Assembly: GCF_011734195.1 (NCBI RefSeq)
Contig: NZ_JAANTH010000003.1
Coordinates: 124,001-188,000, forward strand
DNA length: 64,000 nucleotides
Reading direction: 5' to 3'
DNA from: Halobacterium sp. R2-5
GTDB taxonomy: Archaea; Halobacteriota; Halobacteria; Halobacteriales; Halobacteriaceae
The translations under genes were made by a program, and so were the position numbers. This document shows, in pieces, positions 8,254 through 16,245 of this stretch. Below the pieces are notes generated by a model. The model ran no database searches and was not told the DNA's origin. It saw nothing but the letters and a program-made list of their open reading frames with translations. The first letter of the stretch is position 1, and each line of letters opens with the position of its first letter.

Positions 8254-9190
8254 TTCGTTGGTGTTCGAGACGGCCGAGCTTGACTGTGGGTTCGATGTGC
8301 CGGTGTCGGTTGATGAGTTCGGGTTCCCAGATGTCTACGTGGGCTTAGAGGCTGGGTTGTTAGCGCCTGGTGATGGTATCGTAACGGACAGACACCACGC
8401 TTCAGCTGACCGGTATGAGGCGGATGATCCGCAGAATCAGATTGCGGGGCAGATTTCGCCGTTCACCCTCAGTGGGTGGCTCCGTCACGGCTGTGAGCGG
8501 GTTGTGCAGGAGTTAGGTGGGTCGGCGTGCCATCCTGGAGAGGCGAATGCGGAGTTCATGCTTGAGGATGTGTACGAGCGTGACCTCAACGCTAGGTACC
8601 ATGAGAAGGGTGCGTGTGTGGATGCGGGTGATGATGACCAGGGTTGCATGGTGTATGATTTGTTTGGTGGGTTTGGTGATCGTGCGGGGCGGGTGATTCG
8701 TCGGCCGATTCGGTTCTCGCCGATTCGCCGGCAGGTCGATGTGGTGGAGGGTGAAGCTGAAGCGCATTATCGGCAGTTGAGTACGCAGGTTCGGTCGCGG
8801 AACGAGGAAGACGAAGGCCAACCGTTGCGGCAGGCGGACCGAGACGTTGTCGGAAATCTCGTGGGGACGTGGCGGTTGACGCTGCGCGAGTTGAAGCCCG
8901 AATACGTCGGGTTGCTCGTCAAGGCGGTCGATTACCTCGATAGGCATAGTGCGGAATACGAAATGCAGCTCGGTGGAGCGCGGAATTTCGGTGCCGGCAT
9001 CGTCGACGCAGACGTCGTGAATCCGTTGTACACGGACGATGAGCTACGCCGAGTGTACAACCGTGCGCAGGCGGCGACCAACCGGATGGAGGAGAAAGAC
9101 GAATTGTGGCGCGACGAATGCCGTGGGGCGTTTGTTGGGGCGTTGGAGTCGCGTGTTGCGGCGACTGTGGGGGTGATGGGTGATGACTGA
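8243..9190 (+). CDS. RAMP-superfamily protein, Cas7/Csf2-like
   Basis: 315 residues with the hallmarks of the RAMP (Cas7) fold: an ISPFTLSGWLRHGCERVV segment at about 71-88, which matches the 'SSLRGALR' helix of Cas7 proteins; DLFGGFGDRAGRVIRRPIRF at 139-158, matching the 'LFG...GRV' strand; and a glycine-rich loop QLGGARNFGAGIV at 242-254. Cas7-family proteins form the helical backbone that coats the crRNA in type I, III and IV effectors. The small size, the adjacent Zn-finger gene and the lack of cas3, cas8 or cas10 favour a Csf2-like assignment. It overlaps both neighbouring genes, indicating translational coupling. What RNA it would carry is unknown, as no CRISPR array lies in the window. 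Confidence 0.75.
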   Translation: MASDSLVFETAELDCGFDVPVSVDEFGFPDVYVGLEAGLLAPGDGIVTDRHHASADRYEADDPQNQIAGQISPFTLSGWLRHGCERVVQELGGSACHPGEANAEFMLEDVYERDLNARYHEKGACVDAGDDDQGCMVYDLFGGFGDRAGRVIRRPIRFSPIRRQVDVVEGEAEAHYRQLSTQVRSRNEEDEGQPLRQADRDVVGNLVGTWRLTLRELKPEYVGLLVKAVDYLDRHSAEYEMQLGGARNFGAGIVDADVVNPLYTDDELRRVYNRAQAATNRMEEKDELWRDECRGAFVGALESRVAATVGVMGDD

Positions 9191-9479
9191 CGAGTTCGAG
9201 GACGAGGAGGCGTTGGAGGAGCACCTTGAGGCAGTCAAACCTGACCCGGTTGATCAGGCGGAGTTGGATGAGTTAGTGGAGCCGTCAGTTGACGTGGGGA
9301 CGGGGCAAGACGACGAGCAGGCGGCTGTGGACGACGCTGCTGCTGGTGGCTCTGATGAAGCCGGGGGCACCACTGGGTTGGCGAGCGATGAGTTGGATGA
9401 GTTGGCGGAGCCGGTAATGGAGCTCCGGACGGTGCAGGAACTGCAAGCGGTTGACGAGGCTGGTGATGGCAATGAGTGA
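9183..9479 (+). CDS. Small acidic protein within RAMP operon
   Basis: 98 residues, extremely acidic (Asp and Glu dominate, plus a Gly/Ala-rich centre). It contains a near-repeat, AELDELVEP near residue 25 and DELDELAEP near 70, each within a helix-prone stretch, separated by a low-complexity linker. No family recognised. The start overlaps the end of the Cas7-like gene by eight bases and its stop overlaps the start of the next gene, so it is made as part of the operon. It might be a small-subunit or linker protein of the complex, but nothing in the sequence shows this. Confidence 0.6.
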   Translation: MTDEFEDEEALEEHLEAVKPDPVDQAELDELVEPSVDVGTGQDDEQAAVDDAAAGGSDEAGGTTGLASDELDELAEPVMELRTVQELQAVDEAGDGNE

Positions 9480-10323
9480 GGCTACTGCCGACGAGGAGGT
9501 CGGCGTGGATGAGATGGTGGGGGTGTATCGGCATGATGTGCACAAGTTTCGGGGGCGGCAGCATGGGTCGGGGGTTGGTGAGTTTGCTGGGGTGCGGGTG
9601 AATGAGCGAGTGCCGTTGGGGGCGGATGCGGATGCGTCGATGTTGAGTCGGCCGCGTGGGAATCCCGAACAGTCCGTCGACAACCACGCGACGCCGCATC
9701 GGTTGTCGTTGGTGTCGGGTGATCGTGCCGTTGATGACCCACGCCTAGTGGCAAATCGGCGGGGTGATATTGAGTGGTTGGTGACGCCCTCGGAGCCGGA
9801 GGTGTTGCATGCGCGGTGGTTGACGAGCACGGTGGCGGGCGCGTACAACGAGACGGTGTACTACCCGTACACGTCCCTGCAATACCACGTGTTGTTGGCG
9901 GGGGCGTTGCTGGATAATTACCGCGAGGGGTACGACCTCGAGGATCTCTACCTGGTGGCGACTGAACCGGGGGAGTTTGAGCGGTGGCCTGGGGCGGCGC
10001 AGGACTCGGATGTGGTGGAGGCGTTTCGGACGGTGTTGTGGACGCCGGCGTTCGCGTTGCATGTGACGGGTGCGCCTGGTGGGCGGCCTGGGGTGCGGCT
10101 TGGTGAGCGGGCGGTGCGGTCGTTTGGTGATGTGTGGGCGCGCCTCCCGGTGTATCCGTTCGATGTTGGGAGTGGGCGGCGGTGGCGCGTGTTGGACGCA
10201 CAGCTCCGCCGCATCCGAGCGTGGTCGACCGCCCTCGCGTACATCAGGGACTTCACCGCCGCGTACAAGCCTCACGAACCATCAGGGGACGCCCGCCGCC
10301 CATCACGGGGTGAAGGCCCATGA
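9472..10323 (+). CDS. Unknown protein of RAMP operon
   Basis: 283 residues, not recognised. The first 110 residues are polar and Arg/Asp-rich; the middle (VYYPYTSLQYHVLLAGALL, about 129-147) is hydrophobic and helical; a GAPGGRPGVRLGERAVRSFG stretch at about 200-219 could be a glycine-rich loop; the C-terminal part is helical and basic-aromatic (RRWRVLDAQLRRIRAW). The start ATG lies inside the preceding stop (AATGAGTGA), so translation is coupled. By position it may be another effector subunit (Cas5-like or large-subunit-like), but this is only inference from context. Leu is mainly TTG in the first half, as in its neighbours. Confidence 0.55.
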   Translation: MSEATADEEVGVDEMVGVYRHDVHKFRGRQHGSGVGEFAGVRVNERVPLGADADASMLSRPRGNPEQSVDNHATPHRLSLVSGDRAVDDPRLVANRRGDIEWLVTPSEPEVLHARWLTSTVAGAYNETVYYPYTSLQYHVLLAGALLDNYREGYDLEDLYLVATEPGEFERWPGAAQDSDVVEAFRTVLWTPAFALHVTGAPGGRPGVRLGERAVRSFGDVWARLPVYPFDVGSGRRWRVLDAQLRRIRAWSTALAYIRDFTAAYKPHEPSGDARRPSRGEGP

Positions 10324-10393
10324 GATCCCTCTCTCGCCGGAGACCGCGTGCACCTCTCGGGGGCGTGGGTGAGGAGAACACTAGCAGAGTGGG

Positions 10394-11416
10394 GTGGTTG
10401 TGGTGACGGTGATTCAGCAGGTGTTGTTCGAGTTGGACGCCCCATACTACGGGCATCCGTACGCCGTCACGGGACACGCGTTGTTCAATGCGATTGCACG
10501 GCGTGTCGGCGAACCAGTGCGGCGTGACCTTCAGGTGAGTCATGGGGTGTTTACGCCGAAGGAGTTCGCGGAATATCCACGCGAGCATTCGCAGTCGGGG
10601 TATGCGGGGAAGCTTGGCGGGTCGTTGCCGGACGTGGAGGCGTACGAGGATTTGTTCGTGTATCGGGACCCTGCACAGCGGTGGTTGCAGAATGGGCGGC
10701 CACGCGACGCCCATAACGTACATCCAGTCCAGTCGTTGGGTGGGCGGTTGGCGTTCGCGCCGGAGTGTTATTTTGGGCGGCCGCCGGAGACGCGGAACTC
10801 GAAGCGCTCGGTCTCCTGGTACCTGCAGTGCTACCTCCACACCGGCCGCGGCCCCAGTGACTGCCTGCCGCTCGACGAGTCCGTGTTAGATGGTCTGCGA
10901 GTGGGTGGTGGACGGAACTACGGGCTGGGGGAAGTGTCGGTGACGGACACCCAGCTGGTGGATTTGGATGCGTTGGATTATTCGCGGTTAGAGGCGGGTG
11001 CCGCGAGCAGTGGGTCGTGCCAGGTAGAGCTGGTGTCGCCGTACGTGCTCGAGAGCGGATTTCCGGGGGCGGACGACCAATCGGTGCCGTGGTGGTGGAA
11101 CGTCGACCAGACAGCCGTGTCGGTCCCTGCAGGCGAGGATGGGTTGCGGCGGCGGGAGACCCGGCTCGCCGTCGATGGCGACACCCACGCACTCTCAGTC
11201 GTCGATCACGGACAAATCGTTGCGTATGCGGGGAGTGACGTGGTGGGGACGGCGATCAATGGGGTGTTGCGCGTCGGCTCGCACGCCAAGTACGGGTTTG
11301 GCGAGGTACGCCTCCGGCCACCTCAGACTGATCGGGTGCCGAAGCGACGCCCAGCGAAAAAGCGGGTGAATTGGTGGCGGCGAGCCGGTCAACTGGATGG
11401 GGGTGAGGGAGTGTGA
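10394..11416 (+). CDS. RAMP-like protein with two glycine-rich loops (Cas5/Cas6-like)
   Basis: 340 residues. Two glycine-rich loops characteristic of paired ferredoxin-like RAMP domains are seen: VGGGRNYGLGEVSV at about 170-183 and GSHAKYGFGEVRL at about 295-307. The N-terminal strand-helix (VIQQVLFELDAPYYG, then YAVTGHALFNAIARRV with a histidine at 28) also fits the fold. Such two-domain proteins include Cas5, Cas6 and Csf3/Csf5; Cas6 types cut precursor crRNA. The last 30 residues are strongly basic (RVPKRRPAKKRVNWWRR), suited to nucleic acid. GTG at 10394 or one of the GTGs just after it is the start; a 70-base gap precedes it. The stop overlaps the exonuclease start. Exact subunit identity is unresolved. 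Confidence 0.65.
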   Translation: MVVVTVIQQVLFELDAPYYGHPYAVTGHALFNAIARRVGEPVRRDLQVSHGVFTPKEFAEYPREHSQSGYAGKLGGSLPDVEAYEDLFVYRDPAQRWLQNGRPRDAHNVHPVQSLGGRLAFAPECYFGRPPETRNSKRSVSWYLQCYLHTGRGPSDCLPLDESVLDGLRVGGGRNYGLGEVSVTDTQLVDLDALDYSRLEAGAASSGSCQVELVSPYVLESGFPGADDQSVPWWWNVDQTAVSVPAGEDGLRRRETRLAVDGDTHALSVVDHGQIVAYAGSDVVGTAINGVLRVGSHAKYGFGEVRLRPPQTDRVPKRRPAKKRVNWWRRAGQLDGGEGV

Positions 11417-12081
11417 CTGACTTGGAATTGGTGGCGTTTGATATTGAGACGACTGGGTTCACGGTTGAGGATGAGGTGACGGTGGTTGGGTTTGTGGTGC
11501 CGTTGGGGTGTCGGGTGTTCTGCCAGACAGGCGGGCGATCAGCGCCGGACTTGGAGACCTGGGTGCGTGAGCAGGTAGGTGAGCACGTGGTGGTCTCAAC
11601 GCACGAGTCGGAGGCGGGGTTGTTGGAGGCGGTGGGAGAGTTCGCTGGGGAGCGGTTTCGTGACTCGGAGGTGTTGTTGGTGGCGTACAATGGGGAGCGG
11701 TGGAAGGCGGGGTTCGACTTGCCGTTCTTGCGGACACGGTTGGCAGCCACGGATGTTGTCTGGCCGTTCGAGGACGTACCGTACGCGGACTTGTTACCGG
11801 TGGTGACGAATCGGTTTAACACGACCGTCGATGCTGATGAGACCGTCGGTGACCTCGTGAACGTCTACGAGGTGTTGTGTGATGGCGAGTACAGTGGCCT
11901 CGATCCCTTCGAGGACAGCCAAGAGGCAGTCACCGCCTACGAGGACGGACAGTTCGAGGAGTTAGTGCTGCACAACGTCGCCGACATCCTCCGCACCCGC
12001 TCGCTGGGACGGTTGGCGGAGCGGTACTGCAGTAAATCGGATTTCAAACTGAAGTCCCTCACGCCCACCATCCATGATTGA
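11413..12081 (+). CDS. DEDD-family 3'-5' exonuclease (RNase H-like fold)
   Basis: 222 residues. The DnaQ/RNase H-like exonuclease motifs are all present: ExoI with Asp10 and Glu12 (FDIETTGF), ExoII with Asn93 and Asp102 (AYNGERWKAGFDLPFL), and ExoIII with His187 and Asp191 (LHNVADILR). The sequence resembles the predicted stand-alone 3'-5' exonuclease family of RNase H-like proteins more than polymerase proofreading subunits. Its GTG start overlaps the stop of the RAMP gene (GTGTGA), so it is part of the same operon. In a Cas-type locus it could trim guide RNA or degrade target nucleic acid; the substrate is not evident from sequence. Confidence 0.8.
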   Translation: MTDLELVAFDIETTGFTVEDEVTVVGFVVPLGCRVFCQTGGRSAPDLETWVREQVGEHVVVSTHESEAGLLEAVGEFAGERFRDSEVLLVAYNGERWKAGFDLPFLRTRLAATDVVWPFEDVPYADLLPVVTNRFNTTVDADETVGDLVNVYEVLCDGEYSGLDPFEDSQEAVTAYEDGQFEELVLHNVADILRTRSLGRLAERYCSKSDFKLKSLTPTIHD

Positions 12082-12231
12082 CACCGTCGCGACAACCGTC
12101 GTTGGTCGTGGGGTGGGTCAGCGGTGTGGTTCGGGTACGCGGGCGTTGGTGTGCGGTCTTGAAGCGATACATCACCCACAGCCCGGAGAGTGTCACTGGA
12201 TGATCAGCGAGCGACTGTACGTACCTTATTG

Positions 12232-13143
12232 ATGCCAGCAGCGAACGAACACAGTCACGACGGTAGTGGTGGTGAATCGAGTAGTGCGAGTAGTGGGGCG
12301 CGGTTTGGGTCGCCGGCGCGGTGTCATGAGACAGTGGATCCGGTGACACGGGAGGCGTTGCTAGAGCAGGATCGGTGGCGGTGTCAGGTGTGTGGGCGGC
12401 GTGGCCCGGGTGCGGGTGGGTTGGCGACGCTACACGCCCACCACATCGACCGTGATCCCAAGGAGATTGATGTGCACGCGATCGAGAATTTGACGACGTT
12501 GTGTCGGCCGTGTCACCGGTGGCTGCACGACCGCCCGACCGTTACGGATGCGCCGGTTGAGTTGAGTGATGGGGATCTCAGCGTGTTGTTGCCGCAGGAT
12601 TTTGAGATTCTGCGGGTGCTCGATCGTGGCGGGCCGGCGCGGACGGGTGAGATCGCGGCTGCGCTCACCGCGGATTTGACGGTGAGCGCGGTCCGCGAAC
12701 GCCTGTGGGTGCTCATGGGCCTCGACCACAAGGTCCAGGGCCGGGAGGCGCCGCTCGTTGACAAAGACGTGCAGACCGGACAGTGGGGGTTCCCGGGGGA
12801 CATCGAGACGTCGGCGCGTGGCCACATTCCTAGCGATCCGGGGGTGTTGTTGCAGCGCATGGAGGACGAGCAGGTGCGGCGGGCGCTTGCGCGTGGGTGT
12901 GATCGGCAGGCCGTTATGGACGTTCTCGGCGTGTCGCGTCGTTCGACGTTCTACAAGGAGAAGCGCGCGCAGGCGTACGATTTCCCACTCGACGCATTCA
13001 ACCGTGGCGGCCGACCGCCAACCAAGACCACTACTCAGCCTGGGGCAGGCGCTGGCAGTGACGGCCAGCAAGGACTTGATGATGCTACGCCTGACGTTGA
13101 GGGTGAGCTCGGGCGTGTAGAAACCTGGGGGTCTAGTTCGTAA
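12232..13143 (+). CDS. HNH endonuclease with winged-helix and HTH domains
   Basis: 303 residues from ATG 12232 (a GTG at 12190 is in frame). A full HNH motif lies at about 51-99: CQVC, then HAHHIDRD with three histidines at 68-71, Asn86, CRPCH at 91-95 and His99; the four cysteines bind structural zinc. A winged-helix domain follows (LPQDFEILRVLDRGGPARTG, about 118-170) and then a second helix-turn-helix (ARGCDRQAVMDVLGVSRRSTFY, about 223-247). HNH enzymes nick or cut DNA. The family, HNH fused to a HTH ending in a Gly/Pro-rich tail, is known in haloarchaea outside this context, so membership of the RAMP system is suggested by adjacency only; a 150-base gap separates it from the exonuclease. 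Confidence 0.8.
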   Translation: MPAANEHSHDGSGGESSSASSGARFGSPARCHETVDPVTREALLEQDRWRCQVCGRRGPGAGGLATLHAHHIDRDPKEIDVHAIENLTTLCRPCHRWLHDRPTVTDAPVELSDGDLSVLLPQDFEILRVLDRGGPARTGEIAAALTADLTVSAVRERLWVLMGLDHKVQGREAPLVDKDVQTGQWGFPGDIETSARGHIPSDPGVLLQRMEDEQVRRALARGCDRQAVMDVLGVSRRSTFYKEKRAQAYDFPLDAFNRGGRPPTKTTTQPGAGAGSDGQQGLDDATPDVEGELGRVETWGSSS

Positions 13144-13224
13144 CTGGGCCTGGGGTCACTCTCCTTGGGGAGGGGGTTTGTGGCTGGGGTAGCTTCTTTG
13201 CGGTTGCTCGTGTTTTGCTGTGTA

Positions 13225-13578
13225 ATGGCGCGCGGGCATGAACCGTCTGAGGAGAGTGAGCGGGCGGTTACAGTCATTCTGCTCTATGATGAGGCGGAGA
13301 ATGAGCGGGTTCGTCATGCGTCGTATGAGGCGGCGGTGGGGACAGTGAAGGAGAGAGCGGAGTCGGCGACCGTTGCAAAGATTGAGTCGAAGGATGGTGA
13401 GATTGTGTTCCGTTCTGATGAGATGGCGATTCAGGAGTGGGCGAATGAGTGGACGCGAGCAAAACGACGGCTCTCGGTGGACATCGACGAGTGGAAATGT
13501 CCCTACGATAGTGCTGGCTGTATCGCCGACGATCTCTGCACGCAGTGTAAGCTGGATAAGATCCAGGACAGCTACTAA
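13225..13578 (+). CDS. Hypothetical protein with C-terminal four-cysteine zinc site
   Basis: 117 residues from ATG 13225; a longer reading from 13165 is possible but starts in low-complexity sequence. The N-terminal part predicts strands (AVTVILLYDEAENERVRHAS) and a central EAAVGTVKERAESA helix; the end carries CPYDSAGC and DLCTQC, a likely zinc knuckle. No function recognised. It is the last plus-strand gene of the island, 81 bases after the HNH gene, and shares the GTG/TTG-rich codon use in its first part, so it may have arrived with the island. Confidence 0.6.
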   Translation: MARGHEPSEESERAVTVILLYDEAENERVRHASYEAAVGTVKERAESATVAKIESKDGEIVFRSDEMAIQEWANEWTRAKRRLSVDIDEWKCPYDSAGCIADDLCTQCKLDKIQDSY

Positions 13579-13806
13579 CTAAGGGGTCCTCGCCGTCTCC
13601 CGTATCCATCCACCCCGTAGTGTGGGGTTTGTGAGCGGTGTGAATGTCCGCGAAATTGACGTACAGCGGATCTAATGGGGTTATATTCGGTAGATACTAT
13701 TTGTGATGAAATCGATGGTAAGTTGGATTGCGAACATAGCGGATGTTTCGCTCTTCGTTTTCGTTATGAAAACTGTGAGATCCGATGATCCCTTCCCTGA
13801 ACGAGA

Positions 13807-14658
13807 TTACGGAGTTACGGTATCGCCGTCCTCGGCAACCACGACACGGCCGTCAAACGTCGATTCTGCCTGTCTCCGAACTGTTCCGATGTCACGGTAC
13901 GGAAGCAAGTGGTTGAGGACAAGTGTTTCGACACCTGCACTGGACGCAATCTCGCCGGCTTCGCTTGCACTTGCGTGCACTGCAGCGAGGCGGTCACGTT
14001 TCCCTTCGTTCATAGGCTCCGCGAACTCCGACCACATGACGTCCTCCTCGGATACCGAGTTGTCCACCGGCGCAATGCAGGCCTCGTGTATGAGGATGTC
14101 TGCACCAGTCGCGAAGTCTGCGAGTCGTTGGACCTGCTTCGTGTCCGCAGAGATTACCACTGAAGCACCGGTTTGCGTATCGTCGAATCGGTACGCATAG
14201 GTTTCAATGGAATGTTCGACGGGACACGCGGATACCCGCACGTCGCCGATTGTCACCTCGAACGAAGGCGTTGCACACACGAACTCGATGTCATCAATAC
14301 CTTCACCAGAGTAGCCGACCTGCTGCCGGTACTCGATGTCTTCCTCGTAGACGTGTTCGAGAGCTTCGAGCAATCGACTAGTGTTTTCGGGGCCGTAGAC
14401 CGTCAGCTCGTCGCGGCCGCCCACCGACCAGCCAGCGATGGCAAAATGAAAGAACGAAGCGTTGTGGTCCATGTGCTGGTGTGTGAACAGCAGGTGTTCG
14501 ACAGCTCCCGGATTCACCTCGTGTTCCAGTAGCCGGTACACTGTCCTCGGACCGCAGTCGACCAACAACCGTTCTCCGTCGACGTTCAGCATCGTGCTAG
14601 TCCCTGCTCTATCGAGAAGTGGCACCGGGCTCCCGGTCCCGAGGAGTACAACCTCCAT
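13807..14658 (-). CDS. Metallo-beta-lactamase-fold hydrolase (RNase Z-like)
   Basis: 283 residues. The metal site HQHMDH (THQHMDHNASF, His60, His62, Asp64, His65) is complete, with an N-terminal LLGTGSPVP motif typical of the RNase Z/arylsulfatase branch, a middle VISADTKQ metal aspartate near 170 and a C-terminal VLNHLLPYRD histidine near 252. These enzymes hydrolyse phosphodiester, sulfate or lactone bonds. Unlike tRNA-processing RNase Z it is the last gene of an ABC-transporter operon, starting two bases after the ATPase gene, so a role in degrading the imported compound is likelier than tRNA maturation. The substrate is not known. Confidence 0.85.
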   Translation of the reverse strand: MEVVLLGTGSPVPLLDRAGTSTMLNVDGERLLVDCGPRTVYRLLEHEVNPGAVEHLLFTHQHMDHNASFFHFAIAGWSVGGRDELTVYGPENTSRLLEALEHVYEEDIEYRQQVGYSGEGIDDIEFVCATPSFEVTIGDVRVSACPVEHSIETYAYRFDDTQTGASVVISADTKQVQRLADFATGADILIHEACIAPVDNSVSEEDVMWSEFAEPMNEGKRDRLAAVHASASEAGEIASSAGVETLVLNHLLPYRDIGTVRRQAESTFDGRVVVAEDGDTVTP

Positions 14659-14660
14659 TG

Positions 14661-15404
14661 CTACCAGCCGACCTCCAAAGCGTCGACTAGCTCTTCGGAC
14701 AGCGACACGAGTTCCGGGTCCGAGAGGTCGCGCGGTCGCTCAATCGTCACCTCACGGTCCGCAACCAAACTCGCTGGTCGCTGGGAGAGCGCCAGGACGC
14801 GACTTCCGAGGTAGGCAGCTTCAAGGGCGTTATGCGTGACGAAGACGATCGTCTTCGGCTCCGTCTGCCAGATTTCGACCAGGTCGGACCGCAACTGACG
14901 GGCTGTAATCTCGTCGAGATTGCTGAACGGCTCATCCATCAGGATGACGTCCGGGTCGATTGCCATCGCGCGTGCGATAGCGACTCGCTGTTTCATACCC
15001 CCCGACAGCGACCGCGGATACTCGTCTTCAAATCCGACAAGTTCGACGAGGTCCAGGTATCGATCCACGCGTTCGTCCCACTCCGACTTCGGCACGCCCT
15101 TCCCCTGAAGTGCGAGCTCTAGGTTCTCGCGCACGGTGCGCCAGTCGAGCAGCCGCGGTTCTTGGAACACGAACCCAATATTCGCCGTACCGGTGTCGTC
15201 ACCGACTCGGACTTTACCCTCTGAGGGGTCTTCGAGCCCGGCGATGAGGTTCATCATCGTGGATTTTCCACAACCAGAAGGCCCGATGACGCAGACGAAG
15301 TCGTTCGACGACGTCTGAAAGGAGAGGTCGTCGAGGACGTCGAGGTAGCTGTCGTCGCGTTGGGCGTATCCCTTAGATACGTCCTCCAGAACGATTTCGG
15401 TCAT
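14661..15404 (-). CDS. ABC transporter ATPase (nitrate/sulfonate/taurine family)
   Basis: 247 residues. Walker [10 protein letters not shown] at about 41-49, Q-loop ([11 protein letters not shown]), signature LSGGMKQR, Walker [14 protein letters not shown] and the H-loop [12 protein letters not shown] are all intact. The LLDWRTV and SNLDE features place it with the SsuB/TauB/NrtD importers, which energise uptake of small anionic or heterocyclic compounds. It overlaps the permease gene by four bases (ATGA) and is followed directly by the hydrolase gene. Confidence 0.93.
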   Translation of the reverse strand: MTEIVLEDVSKGYAQRDDSYLDVLDDLSFQTSSNDFVCVIGPSGCGKSTMMNLIAGLEDPSEGKVRVGDDTGTANIGFVFQEPRLLDWRTVRENLELALQGKGVPKSEWDERVDRYLDLVELVGFEDEYPRSLSGGMKQRVAIARAMAIDPDVILMDEPFSNLDEITARQLRSDLVEIWQTEPKTIVFVTHNALEAAYLGSRVLALSQRPASLVADREVTIERPRDLSDPELVSLSEELVDALEVGW

Positions 15405-16237
15405 TCGCGTTTCCCCCCTCCTTGTACGTCCGAATCACCGCGCCAGGCCGTTGCCCGGCGTTCGATAGTTTTCAGAATCCCGAATTCGATGAGCATCATG
15501 ACAATGGTGAAGTTCAGTGTCCAGGCGATGACACCTGTAATCGAGTACAGCTGAAACGCGTTGTTTATCTGATACCCGATTCCGGACGTCAGACCGAGTA
15601 GTTCAACGATGACGATGATTTTCCACGACAGCGCAAGCCCGAACCGTGCGGCAGCCAGCAGGTGTGGTAGCAGCGACGGCAGGATGATATGACGTGCGCG
15701 GTTTATCTTCGACATCTCAAACACTCGTCCCATCTGGAGCAAGTCCGCGTCGATGGATTTCGTGCCCTGCCAGAAATTGAAGACAATCATCGGCGTCGCG
15801 AGCAGGAACACTGAGACGTACGCAGTCAACTCGGAGAGCCCGAACCAGATGATGGCGAGGATTGCTACGGCCAACCCCGGGACTGAAATCCCGATCAACA
15901 CTGGAATATCGAAGAGATACTCGACTCGACGGTCGAGTCCCATTGCGATACCGAGTGGGATGCTGACCCCGTAGGCGATACTGAATCCAACCGCAACCCG
16001 CTGCAGAGTATCCGCGAGGTGAACGAAGAATTCGCCAGTCTCAATGATAGCAACCATTTCGACAGCAACTGGCGCGATACCCGGCAGGAGGTTGCGGCCG
16101 AAGAGTGCTGCCCCGACCTCCCACATGACGAGGAACACCAGGATCGAGAATAGGTAGTACGCGAACCGGTCAAAGCGGTGGAAGAGGTCGCCCAACGAGG
16201 CCCGAGACGACTTTCCGGAAGTGAATGCTTCTAACAT
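15401..16237 (-). CDS. ABC transporter permease (SsuC/TauC-like)
   Basis: 278 residues from ATG 16237. About six membrane segments are visible; the first (YYLFSILVFLVMWEVGAALF) follows a short cytosolic N-terminus, and a typical EAA-type loop is recognisable in the EMSKINRARHIILPSLLPHLLA stretch near residues 176-197, which docks on the ATPase. The sequence belongs to the binding-protein-dependent transport inner-membrane family of nitrate/sulfonate/taurine importers. A TTG at 16258 would extend it into the binding-protein gene; the ATG is preferred. Confidence 0.9.
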   Translation of the reverse strand: MLEAFTSGKSSRASLGDLFHRFDRFAYYLFSILVFLVMWEVGAALFGRNLLPGIAPVAVEMVAIIETGEFFVHLADTLQRVAVGFSIAYGVSIPLGIAMGLDRRVEYLFDIPVLIGISVPGLAVAILAIIWFGLSELTAYVSVFLLATPMIVFNFWQGTKSIDADLLQMGRVFEMSKINRARHIILPSLLPHLLAAARFGLALSWKIIVIVELLGLTSGIGYQINNAFQLYSITGVIAWTLNFTIVMMLIEFGILKTIERRATAWRGDSDVQGGGKRE

Positions 16238-16245
16238 GAATCTAC

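Noticed and set aside
7095-13806. A CRISPR array near the RAMP genes
   Set aside because: No sequence of 25-40 bases is repeated at regular intervals in this region or elsewhere in the window.
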